Shown here one piece after another: positions 1 through 7,021 of a stretch of 13,452 nt of DNA (positions within the stretch are counted from its first letter, which is position 1; each line of letters opens with the position of its first letter). The notes under the pieces were generated by a model. It was not told the origin of the DNA. It was given only the letters and a program-made list of their open reading frames with translations, and made no database searches. The position numbers and the translations under genes are program-made. This stretch comes from a bacterium (GTDB lineage Bacteria > Spirochaetota > Spirochaetia > Treponematales > Rectinemataceae), in the NCBI GenBank assembly GCA_021813065.1, contig JAKALZ010000016.1, positions 1 to 13,452 on the forward strand. Direction: 5' to 3'.

Positions 1-1
1 A

Positions 2-280
2 GTTACGATCACCACGCATGTGCTCGTCGATCTCGCGGGGCTCAGCCCCGATGAAGTCGCCGTGGAGTGCTATTCGGGCAGACTCTCCAATAAAGGAGAA
101 ATCCTCGATGGCGTGCGTACTCCTATGACGCTTATCGGCCAAGAAGGACAGTACTTCCGTTACCAAAGCGCGATGAGCGGCGATATCACCGGACAGGTTG
201 GGCACTCCGTGCGCATACTGCCCGCGCACCCCGCGCTTGACGGGCGCTTTATTCCGGGCCTGGTGCGATGGGCTCAATGA
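2..280 (+). CDS. glgP: Alpha-glucan (glycogen) phosphorylase, C-terminal fragment
   Basis: This is the 3' end of a gene that enters from the left edge; the frame is open from base 2 and ends at TGA 278-280. The family (GT35) releases glucose-1-phosphate from glycogen or maltodextrin in the cytoplasm. The visible 92 residues match the extreme C-terminus of the long bacterial and Thermotoga-type alpha-glucan phosphorylases: a GLSPDEVAVE stretch, an acidic/Gly turn (NKGEILDG), then GHSVRILPAHP and a closing GLVRWAQ, as in the family's usual VRxLPxHP...GLVRWA ending. The catalytic lysine and pyridoxal phosphate site lie outside the window. The next gene starts 16 bases on with no terminator between, so the two may share a transcript. 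Identification rests only on this tail. An in-frame GTG at base 20 is internal, not a start. Confidence 0.82.
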   Translation, partial: VTITTHVLVDLAGLSPDEVAVECYSGRLSNKGEILDGVRTPMTLIGQEGQYFRYQSAMSGDITGQVGHSVRILPAHPALDGRFIPGLVRWAQ

Positions 281-296
281 TTTTTTGGAGTCGCGC

Positions 297-1724
297 ATGG
301 AACAATTCGATGTCGCAATTATAGGCGCGGGTGTCTGCGGAGCGAATATCGCCCGCAAGCTGTCGCAGTATGAACTCGATGTGGCGTTGCTTGAACGGGA
401 AATCGACGTGTCGCTCGGCACTTCGAAAGCAAACTCTGGCATCGTGCACGGCGGTTTTCACGATCACATCAGCACGTTGAAGGCTCGACTCGAGCTCCAA
501 GGCGCCCTGATGTTCGACCGTCTCCACGAAGAACTCGATTTTCCTTTCGAGCGATGCGGCATTCTGGTTGCCGCGCTCCACGAGGACGAGATGCATGCCA
601 TAGAGCAGCTCTACCTCCAGGGTGTCGACAACGGCGTTATCGGCATCGAGATGTGCTCGCGCGAGCGCATGCTGGAGCTCGAGCCGAAACTCAACCCTGA
701 TGTGGTGGGCGGGCTCTACGCGCCTTCCGGCGGCATTCTCGAGCCCTATCGCTTTGTGTTCTCGCTCGTGGAATCCGCGAAGAAAAATGGCGTGCGCGTC
801 AAGACCGAATTTGAAGTCTCTGTCGCGGAGCGCGAGGGCGACTATTGGCGCATACGCTCGACCTCCGGGCAGGAAATCCGAGCCCGCTACGTGGTGAACT
901 CGGCGGGTCTCCACGCGGACAGCATTTCGGCGGCCTTCGGAGCTGAGCGCTTCGAGATCGCGCCTAGAAAAGGCGAGTACTATCTCCTCGACCGAATGAC
1001 CAAGTCCAAGCCTTCGCGCGTCATCTTCCCTGTCCCCACCGAAGTGTCCAAAGGCATACTGGTAATCCCGACCGTCGAGGGCACCGTCCTCATCGGCCCG
1101 ACCGCCTCGCCCGCCCAGGGCAAAGAAGACTTCGCGACCACCCGCGACCAGCTCGAGCACATCCTGCATTCCGCGCGCATGATGGTTCCCTCAATTTCGG
1201 AGAGCGATGTCATTACGAGCTTCGCGGGGCTCCGCGCCTCCTACGGCAGCGATTTCTACATCAAATTATCAGATAAGGCGCCTGCCTTCGTGCAGGTTGC
1301 GGGAATTCAGTCGCCTGGGCTCACCGCGAGCCCCGCCATCGGCGACTACGTCAAAGACCTCCTCAAAAAGGCCGGCCTTCGTCTTGTCGAAAAATCCGAG
1401 TGGGACCCGTACGTGCACAAAGTGCCGCGCGCCCGCGACGCCGACCCCTACGCCCTCGACGGCCTCGTGGCCAAGGACCCCGCGTACGGCGACATCGTAT
1501 GCCGCTGCGAGCGCGTCAGCGAAGCCGAAATCGTCGCCGCCATCCGCGCCGGCCACACCACCCTCGATGGCATCAAGTACTACACGCGCGCCCAGATGGG
1601 CCGCTGCCAGGGCGGCTTCTGCACCTACAAAATCATCCGCATTCTCATGCGCGAAACCGGCATGAGCTTCGACGAAGTCACCAAGCGCGGCGGCGACTCG
1701 ACCGTGCTGAGGGGGAGCCTATGA
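297..1724 (+). CDS. GlpA-like FAD-dependent oxidoreductase with C-terminal BFD-type [2Fe-2S] domain
   Basis: A 475-residue cytoplasmic flavoprotein of the DAO/GlpA superfamily, which oxidises glycerol-3-phosphate, 2-hydroxyacids or amines by hydride transfer to FAD. The Rossmann FAD loop GAGVCG is at residues 10-15, an acidic ribose-binding Glu follows in LLERE, and the family signature TSKANSGIVHGGF comes next. A second FAD segment, NSAGLHAD, lies near residue 200. The C-terminus is a BFD-like Fe-S domain with cysteines C402, C404, C437 and C442 (CxC...CxxxxC). I chose ATG 297 because TGGAG lies 7 bases upstream and the FAD loop then sits at the usual distance from the start; an in-frame ATG at 198 would run inside the phosphorylase gene. 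The stop overlaps the next start (ATGA). Combined with its two neighbours this is the arrangement found in Thermotoga and clostridia, usually annotated as glycerol-3-phosphate dehydrogenase-like; from memory, a related Thermotoga pair was reported to have NADH oxidase activity. The true substrate is inferred, not shown. Confidence 0.88.
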   Translation: MEQFDVAIIGAGVCGANIARKLSQYELDVALLEREIDVSLGTSKANSGIVHGGFHDHISTLKARLELQGALMFDRLHEELDFPFERCGILVAALHEDEMHAIEQLYLQGVDNGVIGIEMCSRERMLELEPKLNPDVVGGLYAPSGGILEPYRFVFSLVESAKKNGVRVKTEFEVSVAEREGDYWRIRSTSGQEIRARYVVNSAGLHADSISAAFGAERFEIAPRKGEYYLLDRMTKSKPSRVIFPVPTEVSKGILVIPTVEGTVLIGPTASPAQGKEDFATTRDQLEHILHSARMMVPSISESDVITSFAGLRASYGSDFYIKLSDKAPAFVQVAGIQSPGLTASPAIGDYVKDLLKKAGLRLVEKSEWDPYVHKVPRARDADPYALDGLVAKDPAYGDIVCRCERVSEAEIVAAIRAGHTTLDGIKYYTRAQMGRCQGGFCTYKIIRILMRETGMSFDEVTKRGGDSTVLRGSL

Positions 1725-2971
1725 AACAGCTCAACTACGACGCCGTGGTCATAGGCGGAGGAGCCGCGGGCATGGCCGCCGCCATCGAACTCGACGCGCG
1801 CGGACACTCCGTGCTCATCCTCGAACGCGAAGATACCCTCGGCGGCATTCTCATGCAGTGTATCCACAACGGCTTCGGCCTCATCGAGTTCAACGAAGAG
1901 CTCACCGGACCGGAGTTCGCACAGCGATTCGAGGCCCAGGCGCGCGAAAAGAACATCGAGACCTCGCTTAACACGACCGTGCTCGAGCTGCGCGAGGAGA
2001 ACGGCTTCAAAGCCGTGTACTGCGTGTCGCCCGCGGAGGGGATGATGCGCATCGAGGCGCGCGCCGTCGTGCTGGCGATGGGCTGCCGCGAGCGCAACCG
2101 CGGTAACATCCGCATTCCGGGCACTCGTCCGGCAGGCGTCTACACCGCGGGCTTGGCCCAGCGCCTCGTGAACATCGAGGGCTACATCCCCGGCAAGGAT
2201 GTGGTGATCATCGGCTCGGGCGACATTGGCCTCATCATGGCGCGCCGCATGACTTGGTCGGGATGCAAAGTCCACGCCGTGATCGAGATCCTGCCGTATC
2301 CGAGCGGCCTGACGCGAAACATTGTCCAGTGCCTTAACGATTTCAACATTCCGCTCTACCTCTCGCACCTTGTGACGGATATCTACGGAAAAGACCGCGT
2401 CGAGGGCATCGAGGTCACACCGATCGAGAGCGGCGCGCTGATGCGCGAGAAAGCCTTCAAGATTCCCTGCGACACGGTGCTCCTCTCGGTGGGACTCGTG
2501 CCGGAGAACGAACTCTCGCGGAACGCCGGCATCGAGATTCAGCCGACGACGAACGGGCCCTGGGTCGACAGCGCGCTCATGACGACGATGCCCGGAGTGT
2601 TCGCGTGCGGAAACGTGCTGCATGTGCACGATCTGGTTGATTATGTGGTCGAAGAAGCGAGGCGAGCAGGCGCGAACGCGGCAGCATGGCTCTCCGGCTA
2701 CCGGCCTGCGCGCGAAATTCGCCTCAAGACCGGTGCCAATATCCGCTATGTCATGCCCATGCGCCTGAACCCCGAGCGCGAGAATCGCGTCTACATGCGC
2801 AGCCTTGTCGTCAAGAACGACGCCAGGCTCGAAGTGCGCCTGGATGGCGCGGTGGTCAAGTCGCGCAAGCTGGCCCACGTGCAGCCCTCGGAGATGCTAA
2901 GCCTGACTATCGGCCCGACCGATGTTGCCGCCGCGGGCCGCGACTCCGTCATTGAGATCGCCCTGGTGTGA
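1721..2971 (+). CDS. NAD(P)/FAD-dependent oxidoreductase (pyridine nucleotide-disulfide type), partner of the GlpA-like subunit
   Basis: A 416-residue flavoprotein with two dinucleotide folds: an FAD loop GGGAAG at residues 12-17 and an NAD(P) loop GSGDIG at 165-170. A closing FAD segment GVFACGNVL lies at 292-300. Characteristic landmarks of this subfamily are GGILMQCIHNGFG (Cys47) and MGCRER (about 120-125). There is no CxxC redox disulfide of the thioredoxin-reductase type, so it most likely relays electrons between NAD(H) and the Fe-S/FAD partner encoded just upstream. The start ATG 1721 overlaps the previous stop by four bases and is preceded by a strong GGGGGAG, so translation is probably coupled. 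A longer arginine-rich upstream reading in this frame is only the shadow of the upstream gene. The direction of electron flow (to NAD+ or from NADH) cannot be read from sequence. Confidence 0.88.
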   Translation: MKQLNYDAVVIGGGAAGMAAAIELDARGHSVLILEREDTLGGILMQCIHNGFGLIEFNEELTGPEFAQRFEAQAREKNIETSLNTTVLELREENGFKAVYCVSPAEGMMRIEARAVVLAMGCRERNRGNIRIPGTRPAGVYTAGLAQRLVNIEGYIPGKDVVIIGSGDIGLIMARRMTWSGCKVHAVIEILPYPSGLTRNIVQCLNDFNIPLYLSHLVTDIYGKDRVEGIEVTPIESGALMREKAFKIPCDTVLLSVGLVPENELSRNAGIEIQPTTNGPWVDSALMTTMPGVFACGNVLHVHDLVDYVVEEARRAGANAAAWLSGYRPAREIRLKTGANIRYVMPMRLNPERENRVYMRSLVVKNDARLEVRLDGAVVKSRKLAHVQPSEMLSLTIGPTDVAAAGRDSVIEIALV

Positions 2972-2982
2972 GGTTTCGAACC

Positions 2983-3372
2983 ATGAAAGAACTGATTTGC
3001 ATCACGTGCCCCATGGGCTGCCACCTTTCGATCGATACTGACGCGAGCGGCGAAATGAAGGTTACCGGCAACCGCTGTGTCCGAGGCGAGCAGTACGCGC
3101 GGGAGGAAGTTCTCAACCCGAAGCGCGTGGTCACCTTCACCTGCGCCGCGCTTCTTCCGGACGGCCGCGCGCCCGGCGTCACCTCGAACCTGCCCCGCCG
3201 CGTCCCTGTCCGCACCCGAGCCGGCTTCCCCAAAGAGCGGATTCCCGAGCTCCTCGACGCGCTGCGGGGCATCTCCGTCCGCCTGCCCACGGAGCGCGGC
3301 GCCATGGTCCTCCCCAAAGCACTCGGTACCGACATCGATGTCGTGGTGGCGCGGAGCATCGCGCTGGAGTAG
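2983..3372 (+). CDS. DUF1667 family four-cysteine protein, third member of the redox triad
   Basis: A small protein of 129 residues. The N-terminus has a CxxCPxGC motif (Cys6, Cys9, Cys13) followed by Cys32 in GNRCVRGEQYA. This resembles the Fe-S binding N-terminal segment of molybdopterin oxidoreductases, although no such catalytic domain follows. The C-terminal half (ERIPELLDALRGISVRLP... VVVARSIALE) fits the DUF1667 family. Members almost always follow the two flavoprotein genes found here, so it is presumed to be a small electron-transfer or assembly subunit of their complex; its biochemical role is not established. Start choice: ATG 2983 has TGAGG nine bases upstream, the TGA being the previous gene's stop. 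A GTG at 2968 would overlap that gene and add five unconserved residues. It is the last gene of the operon. Confidence 0.85.
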   Translation: MKELICITCPMGCHLSIDTDASGEMKVTGNRCVRGEQYAREEVLNPKRVVTFTCAALLPDGRAPGVTSNLPRRVPVRTRAGFPKERIPELLDALRGISVRLPTERGAMVLPKALGTDIDVVVARSIALE

Positions 3373-3516
3373 GCGGGCGCGCCTGAGAACGCAGGGCTTT
3401 GCCCCGTTGCATGCGGCTCACGAATACACGACGGCGCGGCAAGCCCGCCAGGCGCGGCCAGTCCGCCAGGCGCGGCCCGCGTGAAATCCTCGCCTTTCGG
3501 CATGCTGTCCTAAGAT
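3373..3516. other. Non-coding GC-rich spacer after the redox operon
   Basis: No credible gene is seen here. It contains the palindrome GGCGCGCC near 3377-3384, a short GGGC-TTT-GCCC hairpin near 3404-3414, and a small tandem repeat (separate entry). The open frames crossing it on both strands are low-complexity Arg/Ala/Pro/Gly translations typical of GC-rich non-coding DNA. Confidence 0.6.
3433..3479. repeat. 18-bp GC-rich tandem repeat, about 2.5 copies
   Basis: GGCGCGGC recurs at 3433, 3451 and 3469, a period of 18 bases. The 15-base core CCGCCAGGCGCGGCC is exact at 3445-3459 and 3463-3477. It lies in non-coding DNA between the redox operon and the convergent hsp20 gene. It may be a replication-slippage minisatellite; no function is evident. 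Confidence 0.8.
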
Positions 3517-3558
3517 AAAAAAAAGAGCGCGACCCTTGCGGATCGTGCTCTTTCGCGT
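3517..3558. terminator. Bidirectional rho-independent terminator between the redox operon and hsp20
   Basis: The stem AAAGAGCGCGA (3522-3532) pairs with TCGTGCTCTTT (3543-3553), 11 pairs including one G-U, with a 10-base loop. Eight A residues at 3517-3524 give a U tract on the minus strand, so it is strongest as the terminator of hsp20. On the plus strand the stem is followed by TCGCG and then five T (3558-3562), so it may also stop the triad transcript. Confidence 0.85.
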
Positions 3559-3656
3559 TTTTCACGTTCAATTTCGCGGGGTTGGCGCGCGGCGCGCGCG
3601 GAGTACCGCTGGCGCGGCTGCCAATCTGGTCTCGAGCCAATCATTCTATCAAAGTA

Positions 3657-4238
3657 TCACTCGCCCTCTTTGACGATCTCGATCTTGATGCCTTCGGGAG
3701 TGTCGACCACTTCCTTGGGAGGCACGGTGACTTTCAGGATGCCATTGCGGAATGCGGCCTTCACCTTGCTCTGGTCGAATTTGTCGGCGGGCACGTAGTA
3801 TTTCTGCTTGTCGATGTCTTTGAGTTTGAGTCTGCGTTTGAAGTAGCGCACGCCCTCTTCGGAAGGTTCCGCGTCGATGCGCGCCGAGAATACCATGTAG
3901 TCGCCTTGGAATGAGAGGCTCATGTTCTTCTCGTCGAAACCCGCGATCGCGAACTCGAAGACGAGGCTCTTGTCGGCCAGCATGTACACATTAAGGGGTG
4001 GATAGGAATAGTTGGGATAATAGTCGACATTCTCGTCGCCGCGCGACTCGAACCACGCGCCACCGCCCATGCCGTGGCAACCCGGCCTGCCGGGGCCTTC
4101 ATCTTGATCGTTGGTGCCCTGACCACCGGGCACGCCGAAGTCGGGGGCGAAATTTTTCATCTTTTCGCCAAAATCCTTTGCCGCTTCGAAAATGTCGTCG
4201 AAGATAGACCCAATGTCCATGTACGGTCTCTTGTTCAT
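3657..4238 (-). CDS. hsp20: Small heat shock protein, Hsp20/alpha-crystallin family
   Basis: A 193-residue ATP-independent holdase chaperone that binds unfolding proteins in the cytoplasm and assembles into oligomers. The N-terminal 30 residues are amphipathic (SIFDDIFEAAKDFGEKMKNF). A Gly-rich linker with one Cys (about residues 36-62) follows, then the alpha-crystallin domain (about 77-175) ending in the hallmark AAFRNGILKVTVP. The C-terminal IxI motif needed for oligomer contacts is IEI at 186-188. The start at 4238 has an excellent AAGGAGAT eight bases upstream. The gene is monocistronic: it has its own predicted promoter (4332-4360) and a terminator after its stop. The linker is longer and more glycine-rich than in the common IbpA or Hsp18 types, which makes the protein larger than the usual 140-160 residues. 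No CIRCE element is seen upstream. Confidence 0.93.
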   Translation of the reverse strand: MNKRPYMDIGSIFDDIFEAAKDFGEKMKNFAPDFGVPGGQGTNDQDEGPGRPGCHGMGGGAWFESRGDENVDYYPNYSYPPLNVYMLADKSLVFEFAIAGFDEKNMSLSFQGDYMVFSARIDAEPSEEGVRYFKRRLKLKDIDKQKYYVPADKFDQSKVKAAFRNGILKVTVPPKEVVDTPEGIKIEIVKEGE

Positions 4239-4325
4239 AGTGATCTCCTTGCGGAACTTTGCCGCTGCCGTGGCTTATGCCCATCGGCGATATATTCGCT
4301 CCCCATGCGGGCGAGCGTTATTCAT
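4239..4325 (-). promoter_or_regulatory. Structured 5' leader of hsp20, candidate RNA thermometer
   Basis: The leader of roughly 87 bases between the predicted transcription start and ATG can fold into three successive hairpins. Hairpin I (4297-4317) is CGCTC/GAGCG plus a CCC/GGG extension. Hairpin II (4267-4288) is GCCG/CGGC enclosing GGC-AUAA-GCC. Hairpin III (4245-4256) is UUCC-GCAA-GGAG, with a GNRA tetraloop and the Shine-Dalgarno GGAG inside the stem. Small heat shock genes often use such thermometers (ROSE, fourU). The pairing is read by eye; no energies were computed. Confidence 0.4.
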
Positions 4326-4331
4326 ATTCGA

Positions 4332-4360
4332 AATATAGAGATATTGCGCCGCAAAATCAA
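4332..4360 (-). promoter_or_regulatory. Predicted sigma70-type promoter of hsp20
   Basis: On the minus strand, TTGATT (complement of 4355-4360) is followed after exactly 17 bases by TATATT (complement of 4332-4337). It lies about 95 bases upstream of the hsp20 start. The housekeeping-type boxes suggest that heat control, if any, is post-transcriptional or by a repressor not recognised here. Confidence 0.6.
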
Positions 4361-4385
4361 GGGCGCTCTACGAAAGATGCGCTAT

Positions 4386-4415
4386 AAAAGAGGCCGCCCA
4401 CGGTGGAGCGGCCTT
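4386..4415 (-). terminator. Rho-independent terminator of the nucleotidase gene
   Basis: On the minus strand the stem AGGCCGC (complement of 4408-4414) pairs with GCGGCCT (complement of 4391-4397), with a 10-base loop, then C and TTTT. It starts about 20 bases after the stop of the phosphoesterase gene and isolates it from hsp20 downstream. Confidence 0.75.
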
Positions 4416-4434
4416 AAAAATATGCGCGAGGTGA

Positions 4435-6276
4435 TTACTTAGAAGGATAGAGCAGCGGGTAGTCGGTCTTCTCGCCGAGCGCCGCGAGATCGGAGGGGAT
4501 CACTTCCCAGTTGCCGATCGGGGCCACTTTGATGATGCCCTGCTGTTTCTCGAACCACTTCAGGAGGAAGTAGCGGAGGTCCTTCGTTGTGGCGCCGTTG
4601 ACGAGCTTCATGGAGAGGATGGTCGCCTTGTCGATGCCCGCGCCGAGCTCGAGGTGGCCGCCGCCGCCGGAGCCTCGGTAGGAGTTGATCGCGACGGTGT
4701 AGGTCTCATCCGGGTTGAAGATGCGGCCGTCGGACATCGAGGTAATGGTGATGCGGTTGCCCGCCGGCTGGCTGATGTCGACGACATAGTTGATGCCCGC
4801 CGCGGAGTCGTAGTTGTAGTAGCGGGTGGCGGTGAGCGGCATGTTGGTGCGGTTGTCGAACACGAGCTTGCCGTCTTTGTCCTTCTGGAAGTTGATGATG
4901 TGGTTGCCATCGTTCGGCATGGTGTCGAACCAGTACTTGTAGGAGTACTCGAGGAAATCCTTCACCTGCTGGCCGGTGAGCGTCATCGTGTAGAGGAAGT
5001 TCTCGTACACGTAGAGGTTGAACATGTCGCGCACGTAGAGGGTGCCATCGGGGCTCGACGGGATCTTCGAGTCAGCGGAGAGCGGCGCGGCGAAGGAGAT
5101 GTCGGCCGGCTTCAACCCGAGGGTAGGATCGTTCGAGAGGTCGAGCTGGATTCTGTGGATGAGGTCGACAAAGGCGGAGTCGCCGAACATCGAATCGCGG
5201 GTTGTGATGACGCCGTCCATCTTGCCGATCGGCCGATCGACCCATGCCTTGATCTCGTCGAACATGGGCTGGAATTTTGCCATGAAGTCGGGATCGGGCT
5301 GGTAGCCCTTCATATCGACGAGGCCGCCGCGGACGCTCTTGTCCCATTTGCCGGTCTGGTCGTTCATGGTGAGGTTCATCTTGACCACCGCGACATTGCC
5401 CGCGCTGGCGAATGGACCATAGATGCCAACGGTGTTGCCGTTCGGACCCTTCACGTCAATTTTCTTCTTGTTGACCGGATCCCAGCCCTGGCCGGACCAG
5501 CCTGAGTGATCGTGGCCGACGAAGACGAGATCAAATCCAGGTACCTGCTCGGCGACAAGCTGGGAAGCGTTCTCATTGTTCGGTGTGTCTTTCGTGACAT
5601 TGCCGTAGGTGTAGTCAACACCTGAGTGGAAGAGGCCAATGAGCACATCGGGGTGTTCCTGCGCTTGGATGATCGGGACCCATTTCTTCGCGGTCTGGAT
5701 CATGTCCTCGAACTGCATGCCGGTCCAGAACTGCGGGGGAAGCCAGTCGGGGACTTTCGGAGTGATCATGCCGAGGATGGCGATCTTGACGCCCTCCTTG
5801 TCGATGACAGTATAGGGTTTGAAGTAGGGCGTGCCATCGGCCTTGACGACGTTGGCGGAGAGCACTGGCGCCTGGATTTCCTTGTACAGCTTGTCATACA
5901 CGGCGTGGCCGGCCTCGATGTCATGGTTGCCGACGCCAACAGCGTCGTAGCCGAGGAAATTGACAGCTTGCGCCCAGATGTGCGGCACGTCAGTCTTCTC
6001 GAAGTTGTAGTAGTACACTGTCGGCTGTCCCTGGAGCGAGTCGCCGTTATCCATGAGCACCACGTTAGCGCCAGGAACCGAGCGCTCCTCTTTAACAAGG
6101 CTTGCCACCTGGGCGAGCGAGGTGGGCGCGGGCTTCGCGGTGATGAAGTTGTAAGGGTAGATCGCGCCATGGATATCGGACGTCTCGATAAAGGTGAGAT
6201 CGACCGTCTTGCTCTGAGCGGCCAGCGACATCGTCATCGCGAGCAGCGCAAAGAGTATGACTAGAAACCTTTTCAT
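4435..6276 (-). CDS. Secreted 5'-nucleotidase / 2',3'-cyclic-nucleotide phosphodiesterase (CpdB/UshA-like)
   Basis: A 613-residue exported metallophosphoesterase that dephosphorylates extracytoplasmic nucleotides for salvage. A signal peptide covers about residues 1-20 (KR, hydrophobic core, then SLAAQS). The metallophosphatase domain (about 25-300) has all the metal ligand blocks: SDIHG (D34, H36), DNGDS (D79), GNHD (N117, H118), FHSG (H217) and GHDH (H255, H257). The C-terminal 5'-nucleotidase domain contains GINYVVDIS and NSYRGSGGGG, the latter close to the SYRASGGGG substrate-binding segment of CpdB, which favours the CpdB branch over plain 5'-nucleotidase. The start at 6276 has AAGGAGG at good spacing. 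It is transcribed alone: divergent from the FMN reductase and followed by its own terminator. A periplasmic location is inferred from the signal peptide; no lipobox Cys is present. Substrate preference cannot be settled by eye. Confidence 0.9.
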   Translation of the reverse strand: MKRFLVILFALLAMTMSLAAQSKTVDLTFIETSDIHGAIYPYNFITAKPAPTSLAQVASLVKEERSVPGANVVLMDNGDSLQGQPTVYYYNFEKTDVPHIWAQAVNFLGYDAVGVGNHDIEAGHAVYDKLYKEIQAPVLSANVVKADGTPYFKPYTVIDKEGVKIAILGMITPKVPDWLPPQFWTGMQFEDMIQTAKKWVPIIQAQEHPDVLIGLFHSGVDYTYGNVTKDTPNNENASQLVAEQVPGFDLVFVGHDHSGWSGQGWDPVNKKKIDVKGPNGNTVGIYGPFASAGNVAVVKMNLTMNDQTGKWDKSVRGGLVDMKGYQPDPDFMAKFQPMFDEIKAWVDRPIGKMDGVITTRDSMFGDSAFVDLIHRIQLDLSNDPTLGLKPADISFAAPLSADSKIPSSPDGTLYVRDMFNLYVYENFLYTMTLTGQQVKDFLEYSYKYWFDTMPNDGNHIINFQKDKDGKLVFDNRTNMPLTATRYYNYDSAAGINYVVDISQPAGNRITITSMSDGRIFNPDETYTVAINSYRGSGGGGHLELGAGIDKATILSMKLVNGATTKDLRYFLLKWFEKQQGIIKVAPIGNWEVIPSDLAALGEKTDYPLLYPSK

Positions 6277-6446
6277 AGTGCCTCCTTATTTGATGGTGAT
6301 TAGAGCACAATAATGATACGCCTCTTTCACTGGCGGCGCAACTTAAATTTTGAGTTTTTACCTATGTCGACTGTGATTCTATTATATAGACGATATTATA
6401 TATAAATCGGTATCTTTTCAGTATAGATAAGTTCAAGGAGATCATC
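6277..6446. promoter_or_regulatory. AT-rich divergent intergenic region (nucleotidase / FMN reductase)
   Basis: About 170 bases between two divergent starts, markedly more AT-rich than the flanking genes, so it should hold both promoters. Several -10-like boxes exist on the minus strand (TATAAT within 6380-6402) and a TATAGA at 6423-6428 on the plus strand, but none has a convincing -35 partner at 16-18 bases. A 9-base direct repeat, TATTATATA, occurs at 6380-6388 and 6394-6402. Confidence 0.45.
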
Positions 6447-7004
6447 ATGGTAAAAATTGCCATTCTTACGGGAAGCACGCGCCCCGGGCGCAATAATGAA
6501 TCGGTAGCCCGATGGGTGCTGGATCAAACCAAGAAGCGCGGTGACGCCGAATTTGAGCTCGTGGATATCGCGGAGTATGATTTGCCTCTGCTGGATGAGC
6601 CAATTCCTGCCTCGCTTCATCAGTATACCAAAGACCATACGAAACGGTGGGCTGAAAAAATCGCGCAATTCGATGGCTTCGTTATCGTAACCCCTGAGTA
6701 TAACCACGGGACCTCGGCCGCGCTCAAGAACGCGCTCGACTATCTCTACGCGGAATGGAACAACAAAGCGGTCGGCTTTGTGAGCTACGGTTCGATCGGC
6801 GGCGCGAGGGCGGTGGAGAGTCTCCGCCTTGTCGCGGGGGAACTGCAGATGGCCGATGTGAGGACCGCGGTGCACCTCTCGCTCTTCAACGATTTTGAGA
6901 ATATGAGCGTATTCAAGCCGCTTCCAGTGCAGGCTGACACTCTGAAAACCATGATCGATCAGCTCGTGCGCTGGGCGAACGCGCTCAGAAGTATCCGCGC
7001 ATAG
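6447..7004 (+). CDS. NADPH-dependent FMN reductase family flavoprotein
   Basis: A 185-residue flavodoxin-fold oxidoreductase of the FMN_red family, which uses NAD(P)H to reduce FMN, quinones, azo compounds or other electron acceptors in the cytoplasm. The FMN phosphate loop GSTRPGRNNESVA is at residues 9-21, and the flavin-ring segment TPEYNHGTSAALKNALDYL starts near residue 82; both are close to family consensus. A Gly-rich SYGSIGGARAVESLR follows near 113-127. Length is normal. The start at 6447 is supported by AAGGAG six bases upstream. It stands alone between a divergent gene and a strong terminator. The physiological acceptor is unknown; members in anaerobes often act in detoxification or general redox balance. 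Confidence 0.9.
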   Translation: MVKIAILTGSTRPGRNNESVARWVLDQTKKRGDAEFELVDIAEYDLPLLDEPIPASLHQYTKDHTKRWAEKIAQFDGFVIVTPEYNHGTSAALKNALDYLYAEWNNKAVGFVSYGSIGGARAVESLRLVAGELQMADVRTAVHLSLFNDFENMSVFKPLPVQADTLKTMIDQLVRWANALRSIRA

Positions 7005-7021
7005 ACGTGACGCAGTACACA

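Noticed and set aside
198..296. Longer N-terminus for the GlpA-like protein
   Set aside because: It would overlap the phosphorylase coding end and place the FAD loop far from the N-terminus; ATG 297 has its own ribosome site.
249..1169. 306-codon minus-strand open frame opposite the GlpA-like gene
   Set aside because: Antisense shadow without conserved motifs.
1400..1720. 107-codon upstream extension of the NAD(P)/FAD oxidoreductase
   Set aside because: Arg/Pro-rich shadow of the upstream gene; ATG 1721 has a strong ribosome site and the conserved start.
1625..2878. 417-codon open frame on the minus strand opposite the NAD(P)/FAD oxidoreductase gene
   Set aside because: It is His/Arg/Ala-rich with no recognisable domain and lies wholly opposite a clear conserved gene; a shadow of GC-rich codon use.
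2949..3503. 184-codon minus-strand frame with Ala-Pro-Gly-Gly-Leu repeats
   Set aside because: The repeats are just translation of the 18-bp GC minisatellite, and the rest is antisense to the DUF1667 gene.
4291..4322. CIRCE-type heat shock operator upstream of hsp20
   Set aside because: Only CGCTC/GAGCG is inverted, and it does not match the TTAGCACTC-N9-GAGTGCTAA consensus; better read as an RNA hairpin.
4654..5505. 283-codon open frame on the plus strand opposite the nucleotidase gene
   Set aside because: Val/Asp/Glu/His-rich low-complexity product antisense to a conserved enzyme; no ribosome site or homology signal.
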